DNA of 64,000 nt from Saccopteryx bilineata (lineage: Eukaryota > Chordata > Mammalia > Chiroptera > Emballonuridae). Shown piece by piece: positions 22,215 to 34,023 of this stretch. The stretch is from assembly GCF_036850765.1 (NCBI RefSeq), contig NC_089493.1, positions 167,946,140 through 168,010,139 on the forward strand, given 5' to 3'. The notes under the pieces were generated by a model. It did not search any database and was not told the DNA's origin. It was given only the letters and a program-made list of their open reading frames with translations. How positions within the stretch are numbered: the stretch's first letter is position 1; each line of letters opens with the position of its first letter. Position numbers and translations under genes: made by a program.

Positions 22215-22542
22215 TCTTTTTCTTTCTTTCCTTCTTTTCTTTTTTTTTTAAGTGAGAGGAGAGGAAATAGAGAGACAGACTCCTACATGTACCCTGACCA
22301 GGATCCACCTAGCAACCCCCATCTGTGGCCGATGCTTGAATCAGTTGAGCTATTCTCATCTCCCAGGGCCAATGCTTGGACCAATGGAGGCACTGGCTGA
22401 TAAAGGGGGAGAAAGAGAGAAGGGGGAGAGGGAGGGGAAGAGAAGCAGATGGTCTCTTCTGCTGTGTGCCCTGAGCAGGAATTGAACCCAGGACATTCAT
22501 AGGCCGGGCTGACACTATCCACTGAGCCAACTGGCCAGGGCC
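22215..22542 (-). mobile_element. Type A-related SINE, shortened and diverged
   Basis: Complement with GACAGACTCCTACATGTACC, ACCAGGATCCACCTAGCAAC, CCAATGGAGGCACTGGCTG, GAAGCAGATGGTCTCTTCTG, B box complement GGAATTGAACCCAGG and end CCAACTGGCCAGGGCC. It lacks part of the GC-rich middle and has fewer CpGs than the young copies, so it represents an older branch. Confidence 0.88.
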
Positions 22543-23695
22543 CTCTGGTTTCTTTGGTATTATTTTCATGACAGATTTATTTAGTAAGAAAAGTATAACC
22601 ACATTATCTTCTGCTAAAAACACTTGTTCTCAATGTAACATTTCACATGTGTGGTTATCAGCATCTCCTTTTCTCTGTCCAAGATAGATACTACTTCTCT
22701 TACTATGCTTTAACCAAATCCTATAGGAGTTAGCCCTGATCAAAATCTTTTTATTTCTGTGTTCCACCATGTTTCTATGACAAGACAGGTGACTTAGACT
22801 CCCTTCCCTATCCTCTTTCCATGTGTCATAGGTCTATAGTGGACTACAGGTGCCAGTTATAACCTAACAGTAACACTGCTGTGGTTGATTAGGGTTTTGT
22901 TTTTATTTTTTTGTAATTATGAAATATTTTAGCCTACCCAAAGAATATAAAGACATCTATATACTACCACTTGGATAAATACCTGTGAACATTTTGTCAT
23001 ACTTACTTCAGATCATTATTTTTTTAAGACATGAAACCTTACAGCTAAAGTGCTTCCTCTCTTTGCCCAGAAGAAGCCATTAACTGAAGCTTGATGTGCA
23101 CCATTCACACACATGCTCTATGCTATTCATATGGCTAGTAATTCATGTATTAATGTATAATGCTATTTGTATGTTAATAATGTTTTAAATCGTGTTATTC
23201 AGTACACAGCCTTTGGCAATATGATTTTATTTTGTTATTATGTTTTGCAGATTTATCTCTGTTAATCCAAAAGACCTACTTCATTTTAAATGCTGCTTCA
23301 AATATGAATATAGCAGAGTTTGTTTATTCACTACACTATTGATGGATATTTTGGCTTTTAAGGAAAATATTCTCCTTATTTTCCATTTTTTTCTCATGTA
23401 ATCATAAACAATGCCAGAATGAACATCCTTATATACATTTCCTTGTGCACATGTATGATATTTCCTTTGTTAAATATCTAGAAGTAGAATTGATGGGGTC
23501 ATAAGGAAATGTATATTTTAAAATTAACTAGAGATTAAGAAATTCCTCACCAAACTTATTAAATGAACTTACAGTACCACTAGCAATGTATAAGAATTAT
23601 CATTTCTTAACATTCTCACAAACACTTAATAACATCAGATTTTATATTTCCAATCTGATATATATATAAAAATAATATCTAATTTTCTAAATGTT

Positions 23696-23897
23696 GCCTG
23701 ACCTGTGGTGGCGCAGTGGATAAAGCGTTGACCTGGAAGTGCTGAGGTCGCTGGTTCAAAACCCTGGGCTTGCCTGGTCAAGGCACATATGGGAGTTGAT
23801 GCTTCCAGCTCCTCCCCCCTTCTCTCTCTCTGTCTCTCTCTCTCCCTCTCTCTCTCCTCTCTAAAAATGAATAAATAAAGTAAAAAATAAAATAAAT
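23696..23897 (+). mobile_element. Type B SINE in old L1
   Basis: GCCTGACCTGTGGTGGCGCA, GTGGATAAAGCG, GGTTCAAAACCC, a CT-rich tract and an A-rich tail. Perfect 16-bp TSD TAATTTTCTAAATGTT at 23680-23695 and 23898-23913. Close to consensus and so probably young. Confidence 0.95.
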
Positions 23898-24327
23898 TAA
23901 TTTTCTAAATGTTTACATTTTCTGATTGTTGGTAATAATGGGCATCTTTTCATTCGTTTATTGGGCAATTTGGTTTTCTTTTCAGTGAATTGCCTGCCTA
24001 TATCCTTTGTCTATTTCTATATTAGGTTATCTATTTCCCACTGATTTGTAGTTCTTTATTAAGTGTGAATAATAATTTTCTACCAGATCTGAGTGTTTCC
24101 AATATCTTCTCCCAGGTGGTTGTATATCTTTTATATTTTGAGTCTTATATATGAAGAATTTTTTAAATTTGATGTAGCCAAATTGATGTCATCCCTTTGT
24201 AGTTTGACCTTTATCTAGTTTGTTCAAAAAATCTTTCCTTACCGTAAAGTAAAAATAAAATTTCCTTTTTTTTTTCTTCTAAAGGTATAAGGATTGCTGA
24301 GTTCTCACATTTAGAATATCCACATAG

Positions 24328-24660
24328 AGCCTGACCAGGTGGTGGTGCAGTGGATAGAGCACCAGACTAGGATATGGAGGACCCAGGTTAGAGACCCCGA
24401 GGTCGCCTGAGCCAGCTTGAGCGAGGGCTCATCTGGTTTGAGCAAGGCTCACCAGCTTGAGCCTAAGGTCGCTGGCTCGAACAAGGGGTCACTCGTTCTG
24501 CTGTAGCTCCCAGTCAAGGCATATATGAGAAAGCAATCAATGAACAACTAAGGTGCCGCAATGAAGAATTTATGTTTCTCATCTCTCTCCCTTCCTGTCT
24601 GTCTGTCCCTATCTGTCCCTCTGACTCTCTCTGTCTCTGCCACAAAAAAAAAAAAAAAAA
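24328..24660 (+). mobile_element. Type C SINE in old L1
   Basis: GCCTGACCAGGTGGTGGTGC, GGATAGAGCACCAGACTAGG, a partly lost B box AGGTTAGAGACCC, body CTCATCTGGTTTGAGCAAGG, AAGCAATCAATGAACAAC and a long A tail. A short TSD CACATAG is seen at 24321-24327 and 24664-24670. Confidence 0.9.
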
Positions 24661-24889
24661 AATCACATAGAATTAGTTTTGTGTATGATGTGAGGTAATA
24701 ATTGAGTTTTTATTTTTTCATATGGATGGTCAGTTGTCCTGACCCATGTTTTGAATAATCTCACATTTACTATGTATCCTTAATATGTGCTGTGCAGTAA
24801 CCTTGGCCTGTGTGAAAGTTGAAATGAAGGAAATTTTACTTGTTTTATTCCAGGAGGCTCAACCCTATAATAGTTCTTCCCATACTCGA

Positions 24890-25075
24890 TGCTAGTGGTT
24901 CTCAAGCTCTAGCATACCTAAGAATCACTAGGGGAATGTACGGAAAATGCAGACTCCGAGGACCCACTTCAGATCCCTAAATCAGAGTCTGTGAGGGAGG
25001 GAGCCCAGGAATCTGTATTTTAAACAAATGCCACAGGTGCATTTGATGCAGATGGCCTATAGAACACATCAAGGA
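24890..25075. mobile_element. MER20-like hAT remnant
   Basis: GTGGTTCTCAAGCTCTAGCA at the left end, then AAGAATCACTAGGGGAATGT, GACCCACTTCAGATCCCTAA and CCCAGGAATCTGTATTTTAA, the familiar order of MER20-like elements. The right end decays near the SINE insertion. Confidence 0.7.
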
Positions 25076-25085
25076 ACCCTGCCCT

Positions 25086-25421
25086 TGCCTGACTAGGTGG
25101 TGGCGCAGTGGATAGAGCGTCGGACTGGGATGCCGAGGAGCCAGGTTGGAGACCCGCCGGCTTGAGCATGGGCTCATCTGGCTTGAGCAAAAAGCTCACC
25201 AGCTTGGACCCAAAATCGCTGGCTTGAGCAAGGGGTTACTTGGTCTGCTGAAGGCCCACGGTCAAGGCACATATGAGAAAGCAATCAATGAACAACTAAG
25301 GTGTCGCACAAAAAACTGATGATTGATGCTTCTCATCTCTCTCCATTCTTGTCTGTCTATCCCTCTCTCTGACTCTCTCGTTGTCCCTGTAAAAAAAAAA
25401 AAAAGAAAAAAGAAAAAAAGA
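25086..25421 (+). mobile_element. Type C SINE
   Basis: TGCCTGACTAGGTGGTGGCG, GGATAGAGCGTCGGACTGGG, CTTGAGCATGGGCTCATCTG, AAAGCAATCAATGAACAAC, and an A-rich tail with G interruptions. TSD AACCCTGCCCT at 25075-25085 and 25422-25432. The B box region is deleted (GGTTGGAGACCCGCCGG), so its promoter is likely damaged. Confidence 0.93.
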
Positions 25422-25432
25422 AACCCTGCCCT

Positions 25433-27070
25433 CTATGCCAGGAAGTGTGATTTTTGCCTTCTCCATATACTTTACCTTTTCCAGGGGACCCAGCTTAAAA
25501 TATTATGCCTTTTCTATTTCATATACACACACTCTGATGAAAATGGAAAGAATCTCAATTCTCTGTCTTTTCTGATGGTTGTAGGTACTTTAATTCTCCT
25601 AAAGGAGCCAGATAATATTTGTTAAGCTGGTGAAAATGAATGCTAGGAGTCAGAAAGCCTAGAGATCCAGAGGACATGCCGGTTTTTTGCTCAATTTGAC
25701 CCTCATGCATATTTCATGCTATTAACTCCTCTCTGCAATTTTGCTGTTTCCTGCAGAATCTAGGCTGTTCACTCTGGTTGAAGACCTGATGGGTGTGTTA
25801 CAATCTGGAAGTCAAGTTAGAATAATAATAACTCACCCGCAAGTATCCACCCTTGGTGGTGGTTTCCATTGCTGCTGTCAGCAGGCCCTTCCCAGGGGAG
25901 GGGCTGGGTGGCCTGTGATCTAAGCCCTTTCTTGGGATACCTAGACTCCTTGGCACCATAGGGCTGAGGCGGCCTTTCATGTTTTAGAAGCAGGAAGATT
26001 GGATTTCTCATACTGGCATGTATGTGTGTGGAGGGCAATGTGGATGAGTTGCTGATGGTAACAAAGGCTCGTCTGCTCATTTTGAATGTTAAAGAAGCCA
26101 GAGAAGGAACATTTCTTAATGCAAGCATATAGGAGCTCCATTTCCTGGGACAGGGTTTAAAACGATGAACACTCAAAGGCTTACCTATAATATTTATTTT
26201 TTTTACCTGGAAGAGAGGCCCTGTTTTCTCTTTTTCACTCTAAAGTGTACTGTTAGTTTGATACTGTGATGGTTTTTGACTGTTGGGATAGAATTCCAAA
26301 TATATGCAAACCACTAGGAAACGTTGATTCTATTGCTTCGTTTTCAAGCAACTTTCAGACACCAGAATGAGAATGATGGATAATCTAATCTTTGAACAAA
26401 TGACTCTCAGTATAATTTCTAGGCACCCAATGTTACCACTCTCAGAGCTTTCCCCATGACTGTAGATGGGAAGTCTGATGTGAAAGGTAACCCTGTCTTT
26501 TAATAGGTTTCATGGGGAATTATAAGTTTCATCTTTGTTCTGAGTACTATTAGCTCAGATAAGTAAGGCACAGGGGAAAAGAGTGACTCATGTGGACAAA
26601 TATGACCAGTTGTTGGAAAACCAGTAGGAAGTCCCAGGAAAAGGGTAATCTTTCTAACAGGTGCATTTCTCTCTGACTTATCTTTCTGGCTCTCTCTTGG
26701 GAAATGCTTTGCTGTGTGCTTGCCTGGTGTTGACAACACAGAGTCCACCTCCCTAGCCACAGATAAAATGGAGTGGTTCATTATTAACCTCTTGGACTTT
26801 GCACAGACACCTGCTTATGCAATTCAGTGATCCCTGGTGGCCGGAAACGCTCGGAGGTATGGACTATATTCACATCTGCAATGCAAATACTGAGTGCAGG
26901 GCTCAGTGCCCGGCACACACAGCTTTCCAGTGCTGAGGTCGATTATAAAGTGGCTACAAGTACGTATTATCAGAGATATAGGTGCCGAGCAATCACTGAG
27001 GACAAGAATGGAAAGCCAGATGTGTTAATAAAGTCTAGAAGACAAAAAGACATTTGGATAGTATTTATTA
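25433..27070. other. Unique stretch
   Basis: No repeat family or gene recognised across 1.6 kb. Frames of 93-119 codons (25817-26176 minus, 26500-26781 minus, 26827-27183 plus) have no recognisable domain; the last runs into the piggyBac-like element. Confidence 0.45.
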
Positions 27071-27077
27071 TTTTTAA

Positions 27078-27204
27078 CCCTTTGAGTAGTGAGTTTTTTT
27101 CATGCTCACTGACCCCCAGAAGTGAGTTTTTTTTTAGATTGTTTGTTTATTTATTTATTTATTTATTTATTTATTCATTTTAGAGAAGAGAGACAGAGGG
27201 AGAG

Positions 27205-27255
<51 letters not shown>

Positions 27256-27590
27256 GGGGAGGAGTAGGAAGCATCAACTCCCATATGTGCCTTGACGGGG
27301 CAAGCCCGGGATTTTGACCCATGATCTCAGAGTTCCAGGTTGATGCTTGATCCACTGCGCCACCACAGATCAGGCATGTTTTGTTTTGTTTTTTCAAAAA
27401 ATGAAATTAGTTCCAGTTACAGTTTTATTAACTTAAAATCATGTTTGTTTGATAACCAGTTTATGGAAACAAGAAGAACATACATTTGCTTTTTTAAATG
27501 TTGTCTGCACATTTTAAAAATAAAAACTTTGTTTGATCCTACTCTGGATGGTCAGGAGGCACGAGGATGTACGTGAACGTTCATACTACT
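27078..27590. mobile_element. Probable piggyBac-like non-autonomous element, split by a SINE
   Basis: The left side reads TTAA (27074-27077) then CCCTTTGAGTAGTGAG, the piggyBac pattern of a TTAA target followed by a C-rich terminus. The reverse complement of the right side reads TTTGAGTAGTATGAACGTT, giving a 10-bp match TTTGAGTAGT. The expected right TTAA has decayed to ATTA or is lost. Without the SINE the element is ~265 bp. No transposase frame is visible. Confidence 0.6.
27125..27375 (-). mobile_element. Type B SINE
   Basis: (TTTA)n tail, TTCATTTTAGAGAAGAGAGA, a long (AG)n run at 27209-27251, GGAAGCATCAACTCCCATAT, CCACTGCGCCACCACAGATC, AGGC. It sits inside the piggyBac-like element. The TSD is obscured by T-rich flanks. 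Confidence 0.9.
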
Positions 27591-27599
27591 CAAATAGAT

Positions 27600-28318
27600 A
27601 TTAGGAAGAGGTAGAACCAGCACTTGGATTTAGGTCAGAATGATACACAGTCTATATTCTTATCACTAACCTCTATTGCTCCTCTTGAAATGATAGGAAA
27701 AGCCCATGTAACTCATCATTAAAAGGACTGACTGACTGTATCACCCTGGAGAAAATACTCTTATTATATAGGAGTTTTGTACATATTTAAATGGTTAACT
27801 TTTTTTCCACAGGGTGTTAAATGTAGAACTGTTGAAATCAGTGACCACAAGGTGCCTATTGATAATCGGTAACAGTGGGATTTTGTTCCCATTGATAAAC
27901 TACATAGTTAACCAGTCCTTATCTACATTAAAGACAGTGAAATGGATCCTCTCCCTCTTTAGGGACATGTGGAGAAGGAAAAGGGAGGGTAGGAGTAGGC
28001 AGACTCTATCTGAATCCAGCTATGCTCACACAATAAAGAAAGGGGCATTTTCCTTCTCAACAGACAAACGTGTTCTTCTCACTCCCAATATTACATCAAG
28101 AAAAAGCTGCTTTCCTTGACCAACATTCTCCATTCACAGTGTAACTTATACAATAATTGCCACTTTGACCTCCTTCTTCAGTTTTCTCTTCATCTCACTC
28201 TACCTGGGCTTCAGACCCTCATTCGCTGATACCCCCCTACACTGCTAAGTCTAAAGGATGTTCTCTGTCTTCATTTTCCTCAAATTCACAGCCCTGTTCA
28301 ACCTCTCATTCCCTTTTC
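27600..28318. other. Unique stretch
   Basis: No clear repeat or gene. A 101-codon plus-strand frame (27814-28119) has no recognisable domain. Confidence 0.45.
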
Positions 28319-28949
28319 TTATTTTAAATTGAGGTATAATTGACATATAACATTATATTAGTTTCAAGTGTACAACAATGATTCAATATTTGTATGTATT
28401 GAAAAATGATCACTATAATATATCTAGTCATCATAAATAATGACAAAGTTTTCTTTTCTCATGATGAGGACTTTTAAGATCTACTCTCTGAGCAAACTTT
28501 TTTTTTCACTGTAGGAGAAATATACTACTACTCAACCTCTACTGTAAGGTTGGCAGCCCTGAGAACTCCCTTTTTAATGTAGCATGTAATGAATGTATCC
28601 CTGCTCCCAAAGCAAAAAGGAGCAGACATATTTCCACGTGCAATTAGCAACTTTCAAATGAGCGATATAGTATCGTTAACTATAATTACATCTCTTTTAC
28701 TTGTTTTATAACTGGAAGTTTGTATCTTTTGGCCCCTTTTGCTCGTTTTGCCTATCTCTAACCCTCTGCCTCTGGTAACCACCAATCTGTTCTCTGTTGC
28801 TATGAGCTTATATTTTGGTTTGTTTAGTTTTTTTATAGATTCCACATATACGTGAGATCATAGGGTATTTGTTTTTCTCTGTTGACTTTTTTTACTTAGC
28901 ACAGTACCCTCAAGGTTCATCCATATTGCCACAAATGGCAAGATTTTTT

Positions 28950-29136
28950 AAAATAACTTTATTTATTGATTTTTAGAGAGGAAAGAAGGGAGAGAGAGAG
29001 AAAGAGAGAAACATTGATTTGTTGTTCCACTTATGCCATCATTGGTTAATTCTTATGTGCCTTACCCAGGGATCAGACCCACAACCTCAGCACATTGGGA
29101 CAATGCTCTAACCAGCTAAGCTACCTAGCCAGGGCC
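28950..29136 (-). mobile_element. Type D SINE in L1
   Basis: TTTATTGATTTTTAGAGAGG, purine tract, AGAAACATTGATTTGTTG, B box complement GGATCAGACCCACAACC and the end CTAGCCAGGGCC. TSD not resolved. Confidence 0.85.
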
Positions 29137-29196
29137 ACGGCTCCTTCTTTTTTAATGGTTGAGTAATATTTCATTGTATGTGTGTGTCTGTGTCTG

Positions 29197-29198
<2 letters not shown>

Positions 29199-29229
<31 letters not shown>
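29199..29229. repeat. (TG)n microsatellite
   Basis: About 15 uninterrupted TG units, preceded by imperfect TG repeats from 29176. It sits at the TGTATG spot of L1 where such tracts often grow. Confidence 0.95.
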
Positions 29230-29232
<3 letters not shown>

Positions 29233-29800
29233 TTTTTTTATTCATCCACCTCTGCCTCTTTTATATCTTGGCTGTTGTAAATAATGCTCTAGTGAACATA
29301 GGGGTGCATATATGTCTTTTTGAGTTAGTGTTTTTATTTTCTCTGGATAAATGCCCAGAAGTGGAATTATTGGATCATTGGCAGTTTTATATTTAATTTT
29401 TTTGAGGAAACTCCAAACCGTTTTCATAGTGGCTGTCTCAGTTTATATTCCCACGAGCAGTACACAAGGGTTCTCTTTTCTTCACATCCTTTTCAACATG
29501 TTATTTTTTGTCTTTTTGATAATAGCTATTCTACCAGGTGTGAGGTGATAACTCATTATGGTTTTGATTTGAATTTTCCTGATGATTAGTCTGTTGGCCA
29601 TCTGTATGTCTTTGGAAAATTTTCTATTCAGATTGTCTGCCCATTTAAATTATTTTTGTTTGTTTGTTTTATTGAGTTGTATGACTTCATTATATATTTT
29701 AGATATTAACCCCATATCAGATATGTGGTTTTCAAATATTTTTCCCATTTGGTAGGTTGTCTTTTCATTTTGTTGATGGTTTCCTTTGTTGTGCAAAAGC

Positions 29801-29967
29801 ATTTAATTTTAATTGATTTTTATAGAGAGAGGAAGGGAGAGAGAGAGATTGTTCTACTTAGTTATGCATTCATTGGTTGATTCTTGTGTGTACCCTGACG
29901 GGATTGAACTTGCAACCTTGGGTGTATTGGAATGACACTGTAACCAACTAAGCTAACTGGCCAGGGC
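29801..29967 (-). mobile_element. Type D SINE in L1
   Basis: TTAATTGATTTTTATAGAGA, TGCATTCATTGGTTGATTCT, GGGATTGAACTTGCAACC, ending TAACTGGCCAGGGC. The L1 sequence TGTGCAAAAGC is duplicated at 29790-29800 and 29968-29978. Confidence 0.92.
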
Positions 29968-30454
29968 TGTGCAAAAGCTTTCTCATTTGATGTAGTCCCA
30001 CTTGTTTGTTTTTGCTTTTGGTGTTAAATACAAAAAATCATTGCCAAGACCGATGGCAAGGAGATTACCACCTGTTTTTTTCTAGGACTTTTATGATTTC
30101 AATCTTACATTCAAGTCTTTTATCCATTTTGAGTTAATTTTTGTGTATAGTGTAAGATAGTGGTCTAGTTTCACTTTTTCACATGTAGCTTTTCAGTTTT
30201 CCCAACACCATTTATTGAAGAGACTGTTTTTCCCCATTGTATATTCTTGTCTCTGTTCTTTTAAATTAATTGGCCATGTATATGTGCATTTATTTTGGGG
30301 CTATCCTATTGCATCAATTTATATGTCTGTTTTATGCTAATACCAAACTCTTTTGATTACTATAGTTTTGTAATATATATTATAATTTGAAATCAGTTAG
30401 CATGATGCCTCCAGCTTTGTTGTTCTTTCTAAGAATGCTTTGGCTATTTGGGTT

Positions 30455-30456
<2 letters not shown>

Positions 30457-30500
<44 letters not shown>
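30457..30500. repeat. (TG)n microsatellite, 22 units
   Basis: Uninterrupted TG repeat within the antisense L1. Alternating purine-pyrimidine, so Z-DNA-prone and likely polymorphic. Confidence 0.97.
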
Positions 30501-30501
<1 letters not shown>

Positions 30502-30784
30502 TCCCACACAAATTTGTTCTGTTTCTATGAAAAATGCCATTGGAAATTTGGGGGTTATATTGAATCTGTAGATTGCTTTAGGTACTATAAACATTTTCAC
30601 AATATTCTTCCAATTAATGAGCATGGAATGCCTTTCCAATTATTTGAGTCTTATTCAATTTCTTTAATGTTTTACAGTTTTTAGTGTACAGATCTTTCAC
30701 TTTCTTGGTTAAATTTATTCCTAGGTATTTTTTTATTTTAGATGCAATTGTAAAATGGAATTTTTTAAAAAAATTCTCTTCCTG

Positions 30785-31192
30785 CCCTGGCCGGTTGGCT
30801 CAGTGGTAGAGCGTTGGCCTGGCGTGCAGAAGTCCCGGGTTTGATTCCCGGCCAGGGCACACAGGAGAAGTGCCCATCTGCTTCTCCACCCCTCCCCCTC
30901 TCCTTCCTCTCTGTCTCTCTCTTCCCCTCCCGCAGTGAGGCTCCATTGGAGCAAAGATGGCCTGGGCGATGGGGATGGCTCCTTGGCCTCTGCCCCAGGT
31001 GCTAGAGTGGCTCTGGTTGCGACAGAGCGACGCCCCAGAGGGGCAGAGCATCGCCCCCTGGTGGGCAGAGCGTCGCCCCCTGGTGGGCGTGCCGGGTGGA
31101 TCCTGGTCAGGCGCATGCGAAGTCTGTCTGACTGTCTATCCCCGTTTCCAGCTTCAGAAAAATACACACACAAAAAAAAAAGGAAAAAAAAT
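30785..31192 (+). mobile_element. Full-length type A SINE in L1
   Basis: CCCTGGCCGGTTGGCTCAGT head, A box TGGCTCAGTGG, B box GGGTTTGATTCC, full GC-rich body, and CTTCAGAAAAATACACACAC tail. TSD TTCTCTTCCTG at 30774-30784 and 31193-31203. Complete length and strong promoter boxes. Confidence 0.96.
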
Positions 31193-32089
31193 TTCTCTTC
31201 CTGATAGTTTATTATTAGTTTATAGAAATACAACAGACTTGTATATTGATTTTGTATTTTACAATTTCACTGAATTTGTTCATTAGTTCTAACAGGTTTT
31301 GGTGCCGTCTTTAGGATTGTCTATGTATAATAATATTATGTCATCTGCAAATGGTGACAGTTTTCCTTCCTATTTTCTGATTTGAGTGCCTCTTATTTCC
31401 TTTTCTTGCCTAATTGCTATGGCTAGGACCTTCATTACTCAGTTGAATAACAGTGGTGAGAGTGAGCATCCTTGTCTTGTTCCTGCTCTTAAAGGAAAAG
31501 TCTTTCATCTTTTCACCATAGAGTGTGATGTTAGCTGGAGGCTTGTCATATGTGGCCTTTATTATGTTGAGGTTTGTTTCCTCTATAACTGCTTTGTAGA
31601 GTTTTTATCATAAATGGATACTAAATTTCTTCTGCATCCATTGAGATGGTCACATGAGTTTTACTTATTTTGATTTGCATCTTTGCATTCCTGAGGTAAG
31701 TCTCCCTTGATCACTGTGTATGTACTTTTTAATGTCTTGTTGAAGTGGGTTTGCTAATATTTTGTGGAGAATTTTTACATCTATAGTCTTTAGGGAAATT
31801 ATTTTTTCTTGTTCATCTTTGTCTGGTTCTAATATCAGGGTAATGCTGGCCTCATTAAATGAGTTTGGAAATGTTCCCTCCCCTTCTATTTTTTGGAAGA
31901 GTTTGAGAAGGATTGGTATTAATCCTGCTTTAATTGTTTGATAGAATTTACCAGTAAAGCTGTCTAGTCCTGGATTTTTGTTTGTTGGGAGGTGAGAATG
32001 TCTAATTCTTTTTTAGATTCACAATCTTTAAGATAGTGCCTCGGTCATAGTGGATCATGTTAAATATTTGTTGAAGAATAAGTTAATAA

Positions 32090-32290
32090 TATGAGCTAAC
32101 AATTATTGAATAGTTACTATTCAATTTAAGATATATTATCTCACTTACTCTTTGAAATAACCCAATAAAATGTTGGTTGTTATTTTCTTCATTTAGCAAA
32201 TAAGGAGAGCAAAGAAACTGGCTTAGAGCCTGCGTGACTAGATTCAGATTACACAGTTAGTAAGTAGCAGAGCTAGTATCTGACTTCTGA
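32090..32290 (-). mobile_element. MIR SINE, antisense
   Basis: GAGCTAACAATTATTGAATA, TTAGCAAATAAGGAGAGCAA, then CACAGTTAGTAAGTAGCAGA and GCTAGTATCTGACTTC match the complement of MIR. Diverged. Confidence 0.75.
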
Positions 32291-32299
32291 GCTGGTGAT

Positions 32300-33214
32300 T
32301 TTTACACGAGGCAGCGGTGGCTCTGTGACCTTGGGGAAGTCACTTTTTCTCTTTGGTACTCCTATTCCTCACTTGAAACTGATGGGGCAAAATGGAACAT
32401 TCCTAAAGCTCCTCTTCCAACTCTGCTACTCTATTATTCCACTAGAAGTAGAAGACAAAGCTATAACAAATACCATGAAGATGAAAATCTCCTTAATAAA
32501 AAGATTTCCAAGTCCCAGTTTGTATTTCATGTCTCTCCAAATACTAAGCATTACATTGAAGTTTCCATTGAATTAAAAGAGCTCTGATTATTTCTTGGAG
32601 TTGGTTGCCATGGTAGCTAGCCAACCCAGTGGACAGGGACCTTGAGCAGGTTCTTAGCTGCCAGCTCCCAAACCCACTCAGGCTAGCCAAAGCAGAAATG
32701 GAAACTTATTAAAGACTATTAGGTGGTTCACAGGTTCTCCAGAGGGCTAAGGAGTGTCAGACTGAGGCCAGGGACAAGACTCAAGCCACATTGACAAACT
32801 GTTCTAGAAAATCTCTGGGTGGTGACAAGTCACAGATTGCTGCTCACACCATGACACTGGGCCCAGGATACCTGAGCTTCTCCCATGGCTGTTCCCAAGC
32901 ACCAAATGTTCGGGCTACTGTCCTTACCACAAAATAGGTTCTGCACGTTAGTCCTGTAACTAGAAGGCTTTCTGGCTCTGTCTGATTGGAGAAGGCCACT
33001 CACACACCTGCACTCTATCTCCAAGGGAAGCCAGGAATGTGGGCAGTCAGCTTCTACCACTGGAAAGCCTGCCTTACAATGAGGGCAGCTCCTTAAACTG
33101 GAAACCACCCAGAAGATACTGGATGATCACACACACCGGGAAGTCAGCTGGACCTCATCATATAGATACCGGTATGTGTCTTACAGCTGAGAACCTCTTT
33201 GAATCAGATACTGA
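32300..33214. other. Unique stretch
   Basis: No repeat or gene recognised; frames of 92-93 codons on both strands lack known domains. Confidence 0.45.
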
Positions 33215-33510
33215 ATAATAGTTGCTAACCTTTCCTGTGTTCCAGTTTAAGCTATGTCCACACATTTTCCATTTAGACCTCACAACAATTCTGCAATGTG
33301 TCCACACATTTTCCATTTAAGCTATGTCCACACATTTTCCATTTAGACTTCACAATGATTCTGCAATGTGTCCACTGTTGTCCTCAGTATGTGTTGTTAT
33401 TCTCATCTATAGTTGAAGAAGCTGAGACACAGAGGGGCCATATCATGCGTTAGTTACATCGCTCAGCTAGTGAGTGGTAGAGAACGGACTTGAGCCCAAT
33501 GAGCCTCTTT
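33215..33510 (-). mobile_element. Antisense MIR with an internal 70-bp tandem duplication
   Basis: MIR landmarks include TTGCTAACCTTTCCTGTGTT, ATTTAGACCTCACAACAATT, AGTTGAAGAAGCTGAGACAC and CAGCTAGTGAGTGGTAGAG. A 70-bp unit starting GCTATGTCCACACATTTTCC at 33251 restarts at 33321 and continues to ~33370 with three changes over the first 50 bases. Confidence 0.8.
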
Positions 33511-34022
33511 CTGATTCCAGCAAAGAGGTTTATTGGTTTGAAGACCAAACCCTGCTGCTGGGTCACTAGTGGCACCAGCCCTCCTCAGACCTGAGTTTAG
33601 GGTGTGCCAAAAGCGAAGAGAATTTCCCAAGAGAATAAGGTTGACCAGATCTGTAAGAATCATTATATGTGTTTCTCTTAATGTTTTGGAGGTCAGCAAG
33701 TTTCAGACACTGGGAACCTCTTTTATTTACTTAAACTGGAAGATTTGAAGTAGCTCCGTGTCTTTGACCTTCCTCGCCCTGGTGTGCTAGGGACTGGGTC
33801 CTGAAGGAAGACATCACAAACTCAGTGCCCAGGTGGTCCCCTTAGTATCATGCTGCTACCTCACATTCACAGTTGCTATGAAGTTCTAGACACCTTGAGA
33901 CGAAGAAGAAAGAAAGGTTTCCTTGACCCTCTTAAGGTCTTTGGCTGGGTCTGAAAATTAAACCGAGAAAGCAAAATAAAAGGAAAAAAGCATATAAATT
34001 TATTGAATATAAGTTTTATGTT
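33511..34022. other. Unique stretch
   Basis: No repeat or gene recognised. Confidence 0.4.
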
Positions 34023-34023
34023 A

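Larger units (their letters stand above)
22880..24790 (-). mobile_element. Old L1 LINE, antisense, split by two SINEs
   Basis: On the minus strand it matches the 3' half of an old L1. Markers include ATCATAAACAATGCCAGAAT, TAGAAGTAGAATTGATGGGG, AATTGATGTCATCCCTTTGT and CATATGGATGGTCAGTTGTC, the usual antisense L1 landmarks. Stops and indels are everywhere. SINEs interrupt it at 23696-23897 and 24328-24660. Confidence 0.75.
28319..32000 (-). mobile_element. L1 LINE, antisense, 5'-truncated, with three SINE inserts
   Basis: Begins with the complement of an L1MA/MB-like 3' end (AAATTGAGGTATAATTGACA, TATAACATTATATTAGTTTC) and proceeds backwards through ORF2: GGATAAATGCCCAGAAGTGG, CCCAACACCATTTATTGAAG, ATGTCATCTGCAAATGGTGA and CCAGTAAAGCTGTCTAGTCC, which is in the reverse-transcriptase region. 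About 3.2 kb of L1 remains after removing SINEs. ORF2 is broken by many stops. No 5' UTR or ORF1 is present. Confidence 0.9.

Noticed and set aside
30733..31286. 166-codon minus-strand frame and plus-strand partners
   Set aside because: Composed of the type A SINE at 30785-31192 inside an antisense L1.
33251..33370. CRISPR-like direct repeats
   Set aside because: Only two units with no spacer pattern, inside a MIR in a mammalian genome; a simple tandem duplication.
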